DNA from: Alisma plantago-aquatica
Taxonomy: Eukaryota > Streptophyta > Magnoliopsida > Alismatales > Alismataceae
Length of the DNA stretch: 64,000 bases
Direction of reading: 5' to 3'
Assembly: GCA_963693085.1 (NCBI GenBank)
Contig: OY856412.1
Coordinates: 344,713,457-344,777,456 of the forward strand
Both the position numbers and the translations under genes were made by a program. Of this stretch, positions 32,461 to 44,288 are shown one piece after another. The number at the start of each line of letters is the position of its first letter. The stretch's first letter is position 1. Below the pieces are notes generated by a model. It saw only the letters and a list, made by a program, of their open reading frames with translations. It was not told the origin of the DNA and made no database searches.

Positions 32461-33086
32461 AAACTTCTTTGTCATTTCTTTTATTATTATGTAAGAATTA
32501 TGTGTAACTGTGGTATGGACATGTTTCTATTCAAATTGTTATGCTACATGTGTGTAATTTTATGTTCTATCATGACAATTTCAATTATCTTGTCCGTTAC
32601 AAATTATTGGATCGAATACGCATGACTATATACATAAATACAAGATGCCACACAAGACAAGACAGATGTATATTATATATTTAAAATAAACATATAAAAA
32701 GAGCATACTCATCTTATATCCATACCACTAAACAACAAATAATATCATCCACATTGTGTATGGATATATTTTTTTCTAAAATTGTTACTTGTATTTTAGT
32801 GCCATCACAACTTCACATATTGTGTAACTGTTAAGTCATTTCTGTTAGAAGAGGACATAATAGACAGATCCTGACTAGGTTGCCAAACAGAATCAGACTA
32901 CAGTCAGACTGATAACCAAACAGAATTAGACTGAAACCAGACTCAAATCAGATCAGCTGACCAGAATCAGATTGGGTTACCAAACAGAATCAGACTGTAT
33001 CCAGACTACACCAATCCAGATCTACTGACTAACCCCGCCCAATCCAGTCAAGACTACGAAATATCAGTCCCGAACCAAATAGGGGC
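32461..33086. other. Harbinger 3' subterminal region with repeated CAGAATCAGACT words
   Basis: No gene. From about 32885 to 33015 the phrase CCAAACAGAATCAGACTG or close variants (ACCAAACAGAATTAGACTG, GACCAGAATCAGATTGG) occurs at least four times. It ends in the terminal repeat GAACCAAATAGGGGC. Such subterminal words are candidate binding sites of the element's proteins. Confidence 0.7.
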
Positions 33087-33089
33087 TAA
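33087..33089. repeat. Target site duplication TAA (right) of Harbinger element
   Basis: It matches the TAA at 5444-5446. Confidence 0.85.
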
Positions 33090-35076
33090 GATTCACAACC
33101 CACAATTATATTTATCTTGATTATATTGAATAACTTCTAGTCATATGAAAAACTCAAAGGTTTGAACTCAAATCCACAACCTCATCCACTGTATAACATT
33201 ATCAATTAGTGATTACTTTTTTCACTTGAATTTTGTTTTTCACTTGGAAATTACCTTTTCACCTAACATTCCAAACTATCATTCTTTTTTTTCATATAAG
33301 GGTGAGGTAACACCTAAAAACCCTAGATTATTCCATTAAATTTCAACTTAGGGTATTCATTCTCATTTGTTAATCTTTTTCATTCTTTTAAGCATAACAT
33401 GCGTCTACCCAATCTCTCTCACTCATAACTTGATGAAACAAGCATTTGGTTGTAGTTCATATACACATTTCACTCCATTCCAAGAGAAACAATGGTATAC
33501 TCACCTATTATTTTTTCATCTCAAATTTTAGGTTGAATCACACTCAATAATGATCCAAACCAAGAGTACTTTTAATTGCATAATTTTCTTAAATTTGATT
33601 TAGTCATAGGGGAAAGTGATTTTTTCATAATACATGAGATTATGCTAAACTCCCTTTGAGATTTTATCATACATCATTACATGAAGTCTTGTAATCTTTA
33701 TATCTACATCTCATGTCTCATTAGCCTAAGTCATTCCCTTATGATCTCTAGGGGTATACATACCTTTGGAGTGATCTCCCACACAAGAGTCACATGCACT
33801 TATGGAGTGCCTCTCACATTGTCCACTTGGGCCTCACAATGTTATGAAGGTGGCTAATTTCCTGACCGCATGGGCCTTGGGTACACATGGATGGCTATCT
33901 CTTGATCTCACGCTCTTATCCACTTAGGACAAGATCACCTCCTAACCTCAAAATTCATATGCTCCTTTAATCATCCCTACTTAACCTTAAGATTGACTCA
34001 GAGCTCTACCCCTTTCTACCATTTTTTGGAGATGTCATAACTTTATTTCATTACACATTTTCTTGAGGTTTCTCTAATAATATTCAAGCACATTATATCC
34101 TTTATAATTCTTTAAGCCAAATTTCCTTCATCTCTTAGGGTACATATTATTTACTTTATGCCCCTTCATTGGGTTCATGGTGACCTTCCCTTCGGGTTTG
34201 GTCCCATATTGTCAGCCACTTCTATAGTGACTTGTCTTCATGTTCCTTAGATATACATACTTGGGTTAAAAGAATTATACTCAACGTATGTTCTCTCATT
34301 CTTTGTATACTTAATCTTTCAAGATTTAGGTGGGTTCAGGGTTATGTCAATTCTTAAACTATTTTGTGGAATCACCCCTCTAGGGAAGGTCCAAACCCAG
34401 GACAAGATAAAAATAATACTTGGAAGTAACAAAGATAACAAAAGCACACTTGAACATAGATGTATACTAACAAAAGAGAACATGTATTTTAAGCATACTT
34501 CCACTATATTATACATTAATTTATTACTTGAGTGTTGAATTCATTAAGGCCTTATGATATACAATTAAATAGTTATATCATTATACAATGTGATCTACTA
34601 CCCAAGAGTGGGATCACTATCAAGTACTACCAAAGAGTTGAAGTATTTTACTTTCCAATATTTTATTTACCAAAGATTTGATGTATTTTACTTTCCAATA
34701 TTTTACTACCAAAGAATTGATGTTTTCAGATGTAATGGAACAACTATATAATGTTTCATTTATTCAAGACTATATATATAGAAACTACAACAAGATGGCA
34801 TACAAGAAAAATTATTTCATCCCATATCATATGCCAAGTATTTTGTACACATAATATCACCATCCTATATAGTATCCCAAGTAAGACATAAAATGTACTT
34901 TAAGAAGACAAATCTAGTCGCCATATATTCCCTATATCAACTACAACCACATTCAATGTTTATAATGAATATCATCTCATTTCACCTTTTCATATTAGCT
35001 TGTAAACTTTATTAAAGCTTCATCATAAAACTATCCAGCTATTTCACATTATCATAGTTCATGCATATGGCTAACC

Positions 35077-35130
<54 letters not shown>

Positions 35131-36672
35131 CCATTAAACCATTTCTATGTATCCCAACATGTCATATCCATTATTACATCTCAAGGTTGGATCAGTTCCA
35201 TACATATATTATATTATGGTTGTGCTAAACAAACTTGCACGAGTGTCTTAAAAACATATATCAAAAAGTCCAATTGAGGTTCCCCTAATCCCTTAACTGA
35301 GGGTGGTTCCATGCTCAATCTTTATAAGATCACTCAACTATATGAGTATTATATGCACTAGCTCTATCTTCTCTCTTTTTTGTAGGATTATGAGGTCTGC
35401 CTCATCATCATCGATCATTAAATTCACACAATCTAGCCACTCAAGCCCAAATTGAACAAAAACATGATGTTATTTTCATTTTGTAGATATTTACTCATGA
35501 CATATTACAACAGAACTCTCTCTTTCTCATAATTGAAAGCACTAGACTCTTATGTAGGGAATAACAAACATGAGCATGAGGCTTCACAACATACTAACAT
35601 TCCTTACCTCCTTAGGATCTTGGGACTCTCTCACTCACCTATAGGATAGGTACTCATATCATATTCACATATATGTAAGCAACCTCTTTCTCAGTCTCTA
35701 GTATTTGGTCCTCCCAATGACATGTAGGGTGCAAGAAGGCTATAGGAATCATGCATAAATAAACTCAATTCATTAACTCAGGATTAGTCTAGTTTAGGAC
35801 ATATCTCAACAAATATTTCTCATAATTTCTCATATCTTGGAGTTTAGGTTTCCAACCTTCTCCCTCTGGGTATCACTCTCTCTAGAGTTACCCCTATAAC
35901 TGGTCCTAACACTAGAGGTCCTCCTTTATAGTAGAGTTTGAAGCTCTTGTTGGTTCATATTTTATATAAACTAAGCTTATGTTATGTTGGAGAAGTACAC
36001 ATACTTGCATCATCTGATATATTTTCAAATCCTTAAAACTTGAACCAAACTCTCAAATCTATTTAATATCATCATAATAAATATTATCTCATTACATAAA
36101 ACAAAGATCATAACATCTAAACGTGTTTCATCTATTCCATCTATCATGTATTCCAACAAGGATTAAAGCATCAAGTATAGAACTGATTTCTCGATGAGGC
36201 TGATGTTACTCACTTTCACTTAGGTGCACCACTACCTCAAACTCGTAAAGGGGTTGGGACACATTATCCAACTAGGGTTCCTAATAGGACGAGGTTATGC
36301 TATCCAGTAACAACAAAAATTCATGATTTTACAGTTTAACCTTCCCCATATGTCCTTTCTACATTCCCAAGTTGACCCACCCGAGATTAGGACACCATTC
36401 CTAAATGTGAGTTGCGGGACTCATATTTTCATTTTTATGTAACCATTGATTACTTATATTTTGCCTTTACATATTAAAAACCCTTCACATACATCATGCA
36501 TGTAGTACTTCACGTACCATGCCTGGGAAGACTAGTGTATCTAGCCTTATTTGTGTTTCTCTTTCCTTTTACATTTCTTTATGTTTATTTGGATGGAGTC
36601 ATTATTTTACCTACACTACTTTGATTACCCTTGATTTGGATTTAGGTTTAGGGTTAGGAACTACACCCTACA
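33090..36672. other. Non-coding, AT-rich repeat-like stretch
   Basis: No frame of note in 3.6 kb. An (AT)n microsatellite occupies 35080-35130. TTTACTTTCCAATATTTTA appears twice near 34650-34710. By position this is sequence that was continuous with 5360-5446 before the Harbinger insertion, so it may be internal DNA of the minus-strand Gypsy-type element; it shows no recognisable pol motifs. Confidence 0.4.
35080..35130. repeat. (AT)n microsatellite
   Basis: An uninterrupted AT run of about 50 bp. Confidence 0.95.
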
Positions 36673-38339
36673 TGTAACATCCCTGACCTGGGTTATGCCT
36701 TAACCCTGGGATTTTTGCTTAAGCAAGTTAATTAGATCCTTAATTTTATCTTATGAAAAGTAATTAAGGCTCAAGAGGAACTTATGTTTCACTTTTGGTC
36801 CTATTTGGATAATGTTGAAGCAATGTTTTCTTATTTTGGACTAATGTGCAAATTACCCAATTTGAGGGGTTAACTTGCAAATATTACATGAATAAATGTT
36901 CCTCATGTGTTAAAGCATCATGAGAATGAGTATGATGTAGTGTTATGGCTTGGGAGAAGCCTGAGTACCAAGAAAGAGCTGATAAAGCAATATTTGTGCA
37001 TTAAAACCTAGTTTTGGTGTACTGTGCAATTTACCCAAAACCTAGGGTTCAATATGCAAATTACCTCTTCTAGAGAGTCCCTAATGTTTCTTGTCATCAT
37101 GTAAATCAAAGAAAACCAGAGGGGCATCTCATTTGAATCACTTTGGAGGAGAGAGAATCTTGATATTAAAATAATCAAGATTTAAGCATAATTGAAACCC
37201 TAATTCAATTTAATGCAAGAATAACTAAAAATATTGTAGGGCCTTCAGACAAAAACGAGATGGTTGAGTTTTATCAAGTGTGAACGTTCTTCTGCCTTGC
37301 AAAGGCAACAAAAATATCCAAAGGAATGGATAACTCACTCACATTATTAAAAAACAAAGTAATATCCACTAACCTATGGATATTACTATTATATGATTAA
37401 GGTGCTTAAATTGCTTTTTATTAATTCATGGATAATGAAAAACAATTCGGAGGTGACTAAGATATATTTTCATGCAAGGAATTGGAGGGGGGAGAGGCGG
37501 CACCAATTTTGGAATTAAAAGATTTTATAAAGCATTTTCTCTATCATTGATTTCCTTATAAAAACACCTTTCTCAACTCAATTGAGAGGCTTCCTCGAAT
37601 CCCCTTCTTCTCCTTGCTTGAAAATCGACCAAGGGAGCTTTGGAGGATCAGGAGGACGACCCCCAACTTGTTGATAAGCTTCTTGACTCCCTTTCACCTT
37701 GATTTCATGGTGGAAATCACAAATCAATACATGATTTCTTCTTATCTCGATCCCATCTTCATTTCTAAACATTCCTTTTCACTCAAAGCTTGAGGACGAG
37801 CCTTGGGATAGTGAAAGGAGTTGAATCCAACATTGTTGACGTGAGCTTGGAGCTTTGAAGCTCAATTGGAGGTGGGTTATATAACTTGAACCCCTTTACA
37901 TTGTTATTCAACTCTCAATCTTGCAATTTCGTTGATTCCATCATCTTCTTGATTAATTGTTGGTTGAAATTGGTAATTCCATGAAATCAGAGGTACTAAG
38001 GTCTACAAGGACGAAGGTAGATGAGGATGACGTCATATTGGACTCATTTCCCAAAGAAATTGTATTTCATTCGGTTTCAACAAACTTGCTCATTCGATTT
38101 CAACAAAACCGTTTGAAAGCAAACGGTTTCATCAAACCTTTTGAAGCTAAATGGTTTCAAACCATTTGGGAGAGTTGACCATGGTTGACCATTTGGAAAA
38201 TATGATGCTAATATTGTTGGTTAATGGCCCATCAAATTTTATTGATTAATTCCAAAGGGTTCATCAGTTGAACGTTAATCAATTAGCAAACCCTAATCAG
38301 GTTAAGTGTTGAAATTCAATTTGGTTAATTTAGATTTTT

Positions 38340-39050
38340 GGGTGTTTGAGCCCAAATAGTCTCAAAACCGTTTGGAGGTCACCCAAGACCATTTGGAGGT
38401 CTAGGTTTAAGTATGGTTGAGAAATTGAAGGCCCAGAGATACCAAATTGAAATGCAATCAAGTACTAATTTGATGATCAATCCAATGATCTAAACCCTAA
38501 TGGAATTTTACAAAATCCAAGGATAGGATGGGGAAAATGGTCTCAAGACCGTTTGGAGGTCATCCAAACGACCTCAAGACCATTTGGGTTCAGGTCATAT
38601 AAAAAATTTAATGATGATTCATTAGTTACAATGGAATCAATTCCACAATGTTGATCATTGATGGCTACTCAACTCAAAGCCCTAATTGAAGGTTTCTTGA
38701 GTAGAATTCCTAGATCAATTGGGTTCAAAACCCTAATTGATGGTCTAATTGAAGGTTGATTCAATATTTCAAGTAACAAAGAATTCAAGGATTCAATTGA
38801 TAATCGATTCATCCATTGATATCATGAATTGTGTAAGTGTTGAAAGGTCTTTTTGGTTCATTCAATTTTGAGAGGGTTTGGACCAAACGGTCTTAAGACC
38901 GTTTGAGTCCAAATGGTCTCAAGACTGTTTGGGTCCAAACGGTCTCAATACCGTCTGAGACAAAATGGTCCCAAACCATACAAAGAACCAAGACCATTCG
39001 GTTTCAAAACCGTTTGGTGATGAAACCCCAAAACCGAATGGAGGTCAAAT
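38340..39050. repeat. Cluster of AAACGGTC / GACCGTTT inverted motifs
   Basis: At least ten copies of ACCGTTTGG, CCAAACGGTC and variants (ACCATTTGG, AAATGGTC) occur, often as inverted pairs. The best is a perfect 22-bp palindrome at 38884-38905 (half-site CAAACGGTCTT). A second group is at 38540-38590. Earlier copies occur at 38041-38170. Confidence 0.85.
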
Positions 39051-39609
39051 GTGATTCAATCATTTGGAAATTGAAGGTGATGATTGTTCCATTGATCCAA
39101 TGATTGATAGCAATGATAATCAATGATAGGTATAAATTTTGAATCCTTAAAGTACCTAGATGATTAGTACCTTTAAAGGGATAAACCCTAATTGCTTATA
39201 ATAGCAATAACTCAGTACACTATGTTAATCATAGTTGTATATACTTGATCGTATGATTGATGTAACCAAATCAGGTGGAGAGAATGATAGAATGGAATTC
39301 GTACTTGAGTATGATTCATGTGGTGATTAAGGGTATGATCCTTAGTAAAGAGATCATAAAACCCTAATCATGAGCATAAAACCCTAACTGACAAGGTTAT
39401 TGAACCCTAACCCTAATTTAGGGCAATTTTGATTGAAACCCTAATCTAGGGTAAGGATGTAACCCTAATCTAGTGTGATGGTTTGTGTAAACCTAATTTA
39501 GGGTAATGTGATGTAAAACACCAAATTGGGATGAATAGTAAACCCTGATTATGGATACTTGAATAGGAATCCAAATTGGGATGAATTGTAAACCCTAATT
39601 GTGGGTAAT

Positions 39610-39800
39610 TAAAGTGGAAATCCTAATTGAGGATGATTCCATGTGAAACCCCAATTGAAGATGATTCCATGTGAAACCCTAATTGAGGATGATTCCATGT
39701 GAAACCCTAATTGAGGATGATACATGTGAAACCCTAAATGAGGATGATGCCATGTGAACCCCTACTTGAGGGTGATGCCACAGGAAATCCTAATCTAGGG
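39610..39800. repeat. 28-bp tandem repeat, CCATGTGAAACCCTAATTGA type
   Basis: Roughly six degenerate copies, mostly at 28-bp spacing, of a unit containing GAAACCCTAATTGAGGATGA. Related words (AACCCTAAT, TTAGGGTAA) spread over 39360-39920 and 40790-40880. Confidence 0.8.
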
Positions 39801-42800
39801 TAATGTCATGTGAAACCCTGAATTAGAATAATGTTATGTGCAACCCTGATGTAATGATGGGATGTGAAATTTAAATCTGAGGTGATGCCATGTAATGATA
39901 TATGAAACCCTAATGAGGGTATAATGGCCAATACACTAAAGTAGAGTGTGGCTGACATAATCGAGTAAGATGAGAATGTTACACCATGAAGGGTGAAATT
40001 GATAAATCATATGAATGGTAATATTGATACTTGAATATTTAAGGGTATAAGGGACAAGGAGATACCTAGATCATTATACATCCAACTCTATACATGTGAT
40101 TAACTTTACGTACATGTATTAACCCTATACACCTTAAAAAGATGAGAACATGACACTCTTAGGAGTGATGTATGCAACACTAAATAATGGTGTGGATAGT
40201 ATCTTGAGAGTTGAGATACCTAAAGTAGTTGATAATGATATAAACAATGCCTAACCATTAGATAAGTCCATATCATTAAAGATAGCTGGAAAATTCTAAT
40301 GTGTGACCTATGCACTACATGCTAAAGGTGATAGGTTAGTGATTAAGAGTATTCAGAGGAAATACCTTAATACCAGATAAGTTGACAAACTCAGGCAAAT
40401 TACAAGTGATGAGAAAAGTGTTACATCAAGAAATGATAGATATCACATTCAACACTTCCAGATTGATACACCTTGTTACACTTTAAATCCAATTTAGTTG
40501 TATAAGAAACACATGAAATGTGTTATATAAGCTAATACAATGAAATGTAAGGAATTTGATACATTTTGATAAGTATAGGCTAATACACCTTGAGAAAGGG
40601 GTTAAGCTAAACTAATGAGTATGATGTAATCATACCCTGGCAAGGATGAGAAATAAATGCATACCTTGCATTAATAATATTTAGTGATTTGTGATGAAAG
40701 TAATAAGCATGTGTGAATGCTTGTGATATTAAAGGAGGCTCTTAGAGGAGTGGAGCAATAAATTTGGGTTGTATTCATCAAATGAACATAGACCCTAATT
40801 ATTGTGTAATGGGAAATCCTAACCCTAATTTTGGGTAATAGGATGAAAAACCCTATTTGATGGTAAACCCTAACCCTGGTGAGGGTATGGTGGTATTGCT
40901 ATTGTATTGCATGTTGTGATATGCTTTTGTTGCTTATTGAAAAGTAACAACATGTTCTTTGGCCTGGTGTACCAATATGATATTGTTGGTCATTGATAAA
41001 TAATAAAATGTATTGTGACATGGTAAGCCATGTGAACAAGTTGTTTCCTAGTGAAGGGTGACAAGAAAATTAATGGACTGGTGAGCCATGTGTGATGCTT
41101 GTGTAACAAGTATCATGTATACTTTGGTCTGAGGACCTAAGGGTAATAGTTACCTAATAAGTGGTAACAATGTTCAATAATGAACTAAGGGTTTAAATAC
41201 CCAAATTTGATAAGCATGGCAACAATGTGGTGGAGGGATGAGAATTCCCAATATTTAAAATAAGGGACTGAGATCCCAATGTCTTATAAAGACTGAGAAG
41301 TGATTGATGAAACAGTACATGGTTCTTTGTAGCATTTGTCATAATAAGTTATGTTTGAGAACTTGATTGATGCTAAAAGAATATGATAATGTACCTAATT
41401 AATCAAGTGAAATCATATCAAGTAGAGCCCTGACCATAGATCCATCAACGTCAGAATTGCTGAATGGTGAAACGGGTGCTCCGCGGTAAAACCTGGAATG
41501 CATATTTTGAATATGCGGGGGTAAATGGGCGAAAATATCCTAACGTCCTGGTGAAGAGATTGATGGAAGGTAAACATTAAACCTCTCAATCCTTCATGTG
41601 TCGGGATGGATGTATCACAAATCTCCTGATGATTGGGATAGATGTCGTACACATCTCCCAATAATATTAATGTAGGGTCGGTGGAGATAAATATTAATTC
41701 TCTCAATTGCCGATGAGAGTGCAGTTGACGTTGTAACTCTATCATGAAGTTGCCAGTATACCCTGGAAAGCTATCTAGCAGAGACACAAGATGTCATGCA
41801 TGTTGTCTCATACTGACAGAGATGTGGGAGGTCATGGGAATCCGACTCTTCCATTGACCTATGTATGGTACCGATTTCAACTTCGCAGTGATCGGTTGGA
41901 GTATGAGCGGTATGCCTCATCTCCTCAGGGCATAAGTGTGATTGTAAAATGTAATCAGTCGTATAGCATGTTTGCTTAAGAATTGCATAAGAAAATGCAT
42001 TGACTGATGTTACATTTCTTTTATGCATCTTTAGTTGATAGATGTGAATTATGTCTCTTTACATTCCTTGTAAGGTGGATAGATTATTTACAACTTTACC
42101 ATGAGTAGATGCAATGTTCTCCTTAGGAAAGGAGATTACTCGATTATGTTCATACAATGATTTATCTGTTGTTAAATATATAAGATTCCTCTGCTCAGTT
42201 TAATTTAATAAAATGCAATAATGATGTTTCTGGCGGAGAGTTATATCTCTCACTTGAGCAATTTACAATTGTCTCACCCCCGTGGGAACCAACATTTTTA
42301 GGTGGACACGGACGAAGTGTCAGAAATCCCATAGTAGAGAAAGAACATCAGCATCAACAGGGACATCAGTAATATCTTAGGTGCAGCAACTGTCTGTCTG
42401 AGTCTTGTAATCAAGAGTCCTATGTGTCGTCTCTGTACTCTCAGGTCCTCAGAGTCAATAGATAGTGATGTTAATGAATCGATCTGAGATTTTGGTTTGA
42501 TGCCTCGAGGTTTTTATGTTGTCTGTATAATGTTAATAGGACAAATGTTGTATGTAATCCTCAAGGAGAGATGGTACAAGTTATGTACTTTTAAACCAGG
42601 ATGTATATGTAATACTTTGGTTCTTGTTAAAAGAGTTTTCCTGAGAATGGATCTCTTTGCAAATGGTTTTAATTTTTAGTGATTTTAAGTAATTCGCTGC
42701 AAATGATTCTCTTCCGCTTAAGTAAAACTTGTTTTTGTGAGTTGTATACCACACTATATCTTAGCGTTTCTATATTCCTTGACCCATTAGGTTTTTTTTA

Positions 42801-42960
42801 ACCACACTTAGTTCCATCCAGGGTTTACCCTTGCAAGGAAAACCCATAAAGCTTTCTAAAGCATTTCATCATTTAACCTTTTTAGTGAATTTATTGGTGG
42901 AGTAAGCCTTAATCCTAATTCTTAAAATCATAATTTGAGATGAGGAGGGAGTACATTTTA

Positions 42961-43744
42961 GGATTCATTAAGAAAGAGGATGAGAAGTGGATGGAATTAA
43001 AGATGAGAAACCTAGAGGAAACATTACTTCAGGCAAATCCTAGGTTCTGGCCAGGGAGGAATCACATTTTCTTAGGGAGTCCTCCTATACCAACTTAATG
43101 GTGTGAAGGAAAATATTTCCAACCCCCCAAAACATGATCCTTTCTTGATACCATTACCATGTGGTTATGCCCTAATAATTTTCCTTATATTTCTACAGAT
43201 TACTCGAAATTATCAACTATTACATATTATTTTTAAAATTGGGGGCTCTGATACAAAATGGTTCGACCTTAGTTTTCAATGTCCCCCCAATTAAGAATGT
43301 ACCTTAAAGTTTAGAGTCATCACCTAAAATTTGTAATATCCAAATTTAAAAAATAATAAATAATAGAAAATAATTCCCAATATTTCACAAATATTGTTTA
43401 TAAGATGTGTAATGTAATGCTCCTCTAAGGAGTTACATGAATTTCCAATTTGGGGATAATACATATGAGAAGAAGTATCTAATTAAAACTCCTTAAATTA
43501 TGTTTAATTTCTTCAGTTTATTTCATCAGCTTCATCATGTCTTTCTATCTTTATATCTTGCAATTTTGTAAATGCTGACAAACCAAAACACAGATCAGTA
43601 TATTGCTATATTGTTTACATGGGGCATAAAGAAAATATGTGCATGGAGATGTAACAACATAACAACCATATCAACAATTATCTAAATAATCGAACATGCA
43701 TTTTTTTTATAACTCTTCAACCATTTCTTTCTCAATCTCTTGAT
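42961..43744. other. Non-coding stretch with a degenerate primer-binding-like word
   Basis: No gene is recognised. On the minus strand near 43240-43262 the sequence reads TTTTGTATCAGAGCCCCC, one base off the usual tRNA-Met primer complement (TGGTATCAGAGC). It could mark the 5' end of a decayed minus-strand element, but I could not define an LTR beside it. Confidence 0.3.
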
Positions 43745-43945
43745 ACACCCAATCACTAGGGGTAGATTCAATAGCATACATTTGATATACGCACTCACTA
43801 GGGGCAATATCAATAGCATACCCACTCACTGGGGGTAGATTCAACGACATACCCACTCACTGGGGGTAATCTCTAAAACATACCCACTTTTTGGGGGTAA
43901 TTTCATTGACATAACCACTCCCTAGGGGTAGTCTCTATAATGAGT
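43745..43945. repeat. Degenerate tandem repeat, ACCCACTCACTGGGGGTA type
   Basis: Six diverged copies of a roughly 35-45 bp unit centred on CACTCACTGGGGGTA and followed by a TCAATAGCATA-like phrase. Confidence 0.8.
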
Positions 43946-44124
43946 TCTTTACATACATACATACCTCCAGAGATAGCATCTTGGGATTGTGCAAGTTGTG
44001 TCATTATAAGGTGATAATCATAGGGTATTATAGATTGCGGGAAGTAAATAAACAACCAAACAATATAATAGCATTGAATTCATGAAACTTCAGAAACCTC
44101 AAAAGTCAATAAGGGTGAGTATTC

Positions 44125-44288
44125 ATAGTCATAACCACATATCTTGTTTCCATGTTGAATCATACAGAATGTACTTTAAGCATACACCGAAACATCCAAG
44201 AATTCTACATAATAACCCATCATTATCTACATGTATGTATATCCTAAAGTGTCACCAATCATATTTAAGCCATATTAATCTAACATAT
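44125..44288. repeat. Short dispersed repeat X, copy 2
   Basis: Similar to 3000-3170 in the same orientation. It directly abuts the TGTAGG start of LTR block 2. Confidence 0.55.

Larger units (their letters stand above)
5447..33086 (+). mobile_element. PIF/Harbinger DNA transposon carrying nested Copia and CACTA insertions
   Basis: The terminal inverted repeats read GCCCCTATTTGGTTC at the left and its exact complement at the right (33072-33086), flanked by TAA on both sides. Inside are the two genes expected of PIF/Harbinger: a Myb-like protein (17412-18625) and a DDE transposase (18927-30714, split). The gross length is 27.6 kb. Subtracting the nested Copia (about 8.5 kb) and CACTA (about 10.5 kb) leaves about 8.7 kb, which is long for the family and includes an internal 1-kb tandem duplication. 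Downstream of the transposase are further open frames, including a second Myb-like protein at 31448. The order of events is that Harbinger arrived first and the other two inserted into it. The termini, target duplication and gene content agree. Confidence 0.9.
36673..42960 (+). other. Possible very long LTR or non-autonomous Gypsy-type remnant
   Basis: The left edge reads TGTAACATCCCTGACC, a common start of plant Ty3/Gypsy LTRs. Near 42272-42310 the text CTCACCCCCGTGGGA followed by TTTTTAGGTGGACACGG resembles the conserved 3' part of plant chromovirus LTRs. No primer-binding site, polypurine tract or matching second LTR was found, and the right edge is unknown. The interval has no coding signal. 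It contains palindrome clusters (38340-39050) and a 28-bp tandem repeat (39610-39800). Confidence 0.25.

Noticed and set aside
39360..39920. CCCTAA/TTAGGG-rich words resembling an interstitial telomere
   Set aside because: The words are spaced irregularly inside a 28-bp unit (GAAACCCTAATTGAGGATGA type) and are not head-to-tail TTTAGGG repeats.
41413..42028. Minus-strand frames of 124 and 85 codons
   Set aside because: No recognisable domain, no splice context or related copy; likely chance frames in the possible long LTR.
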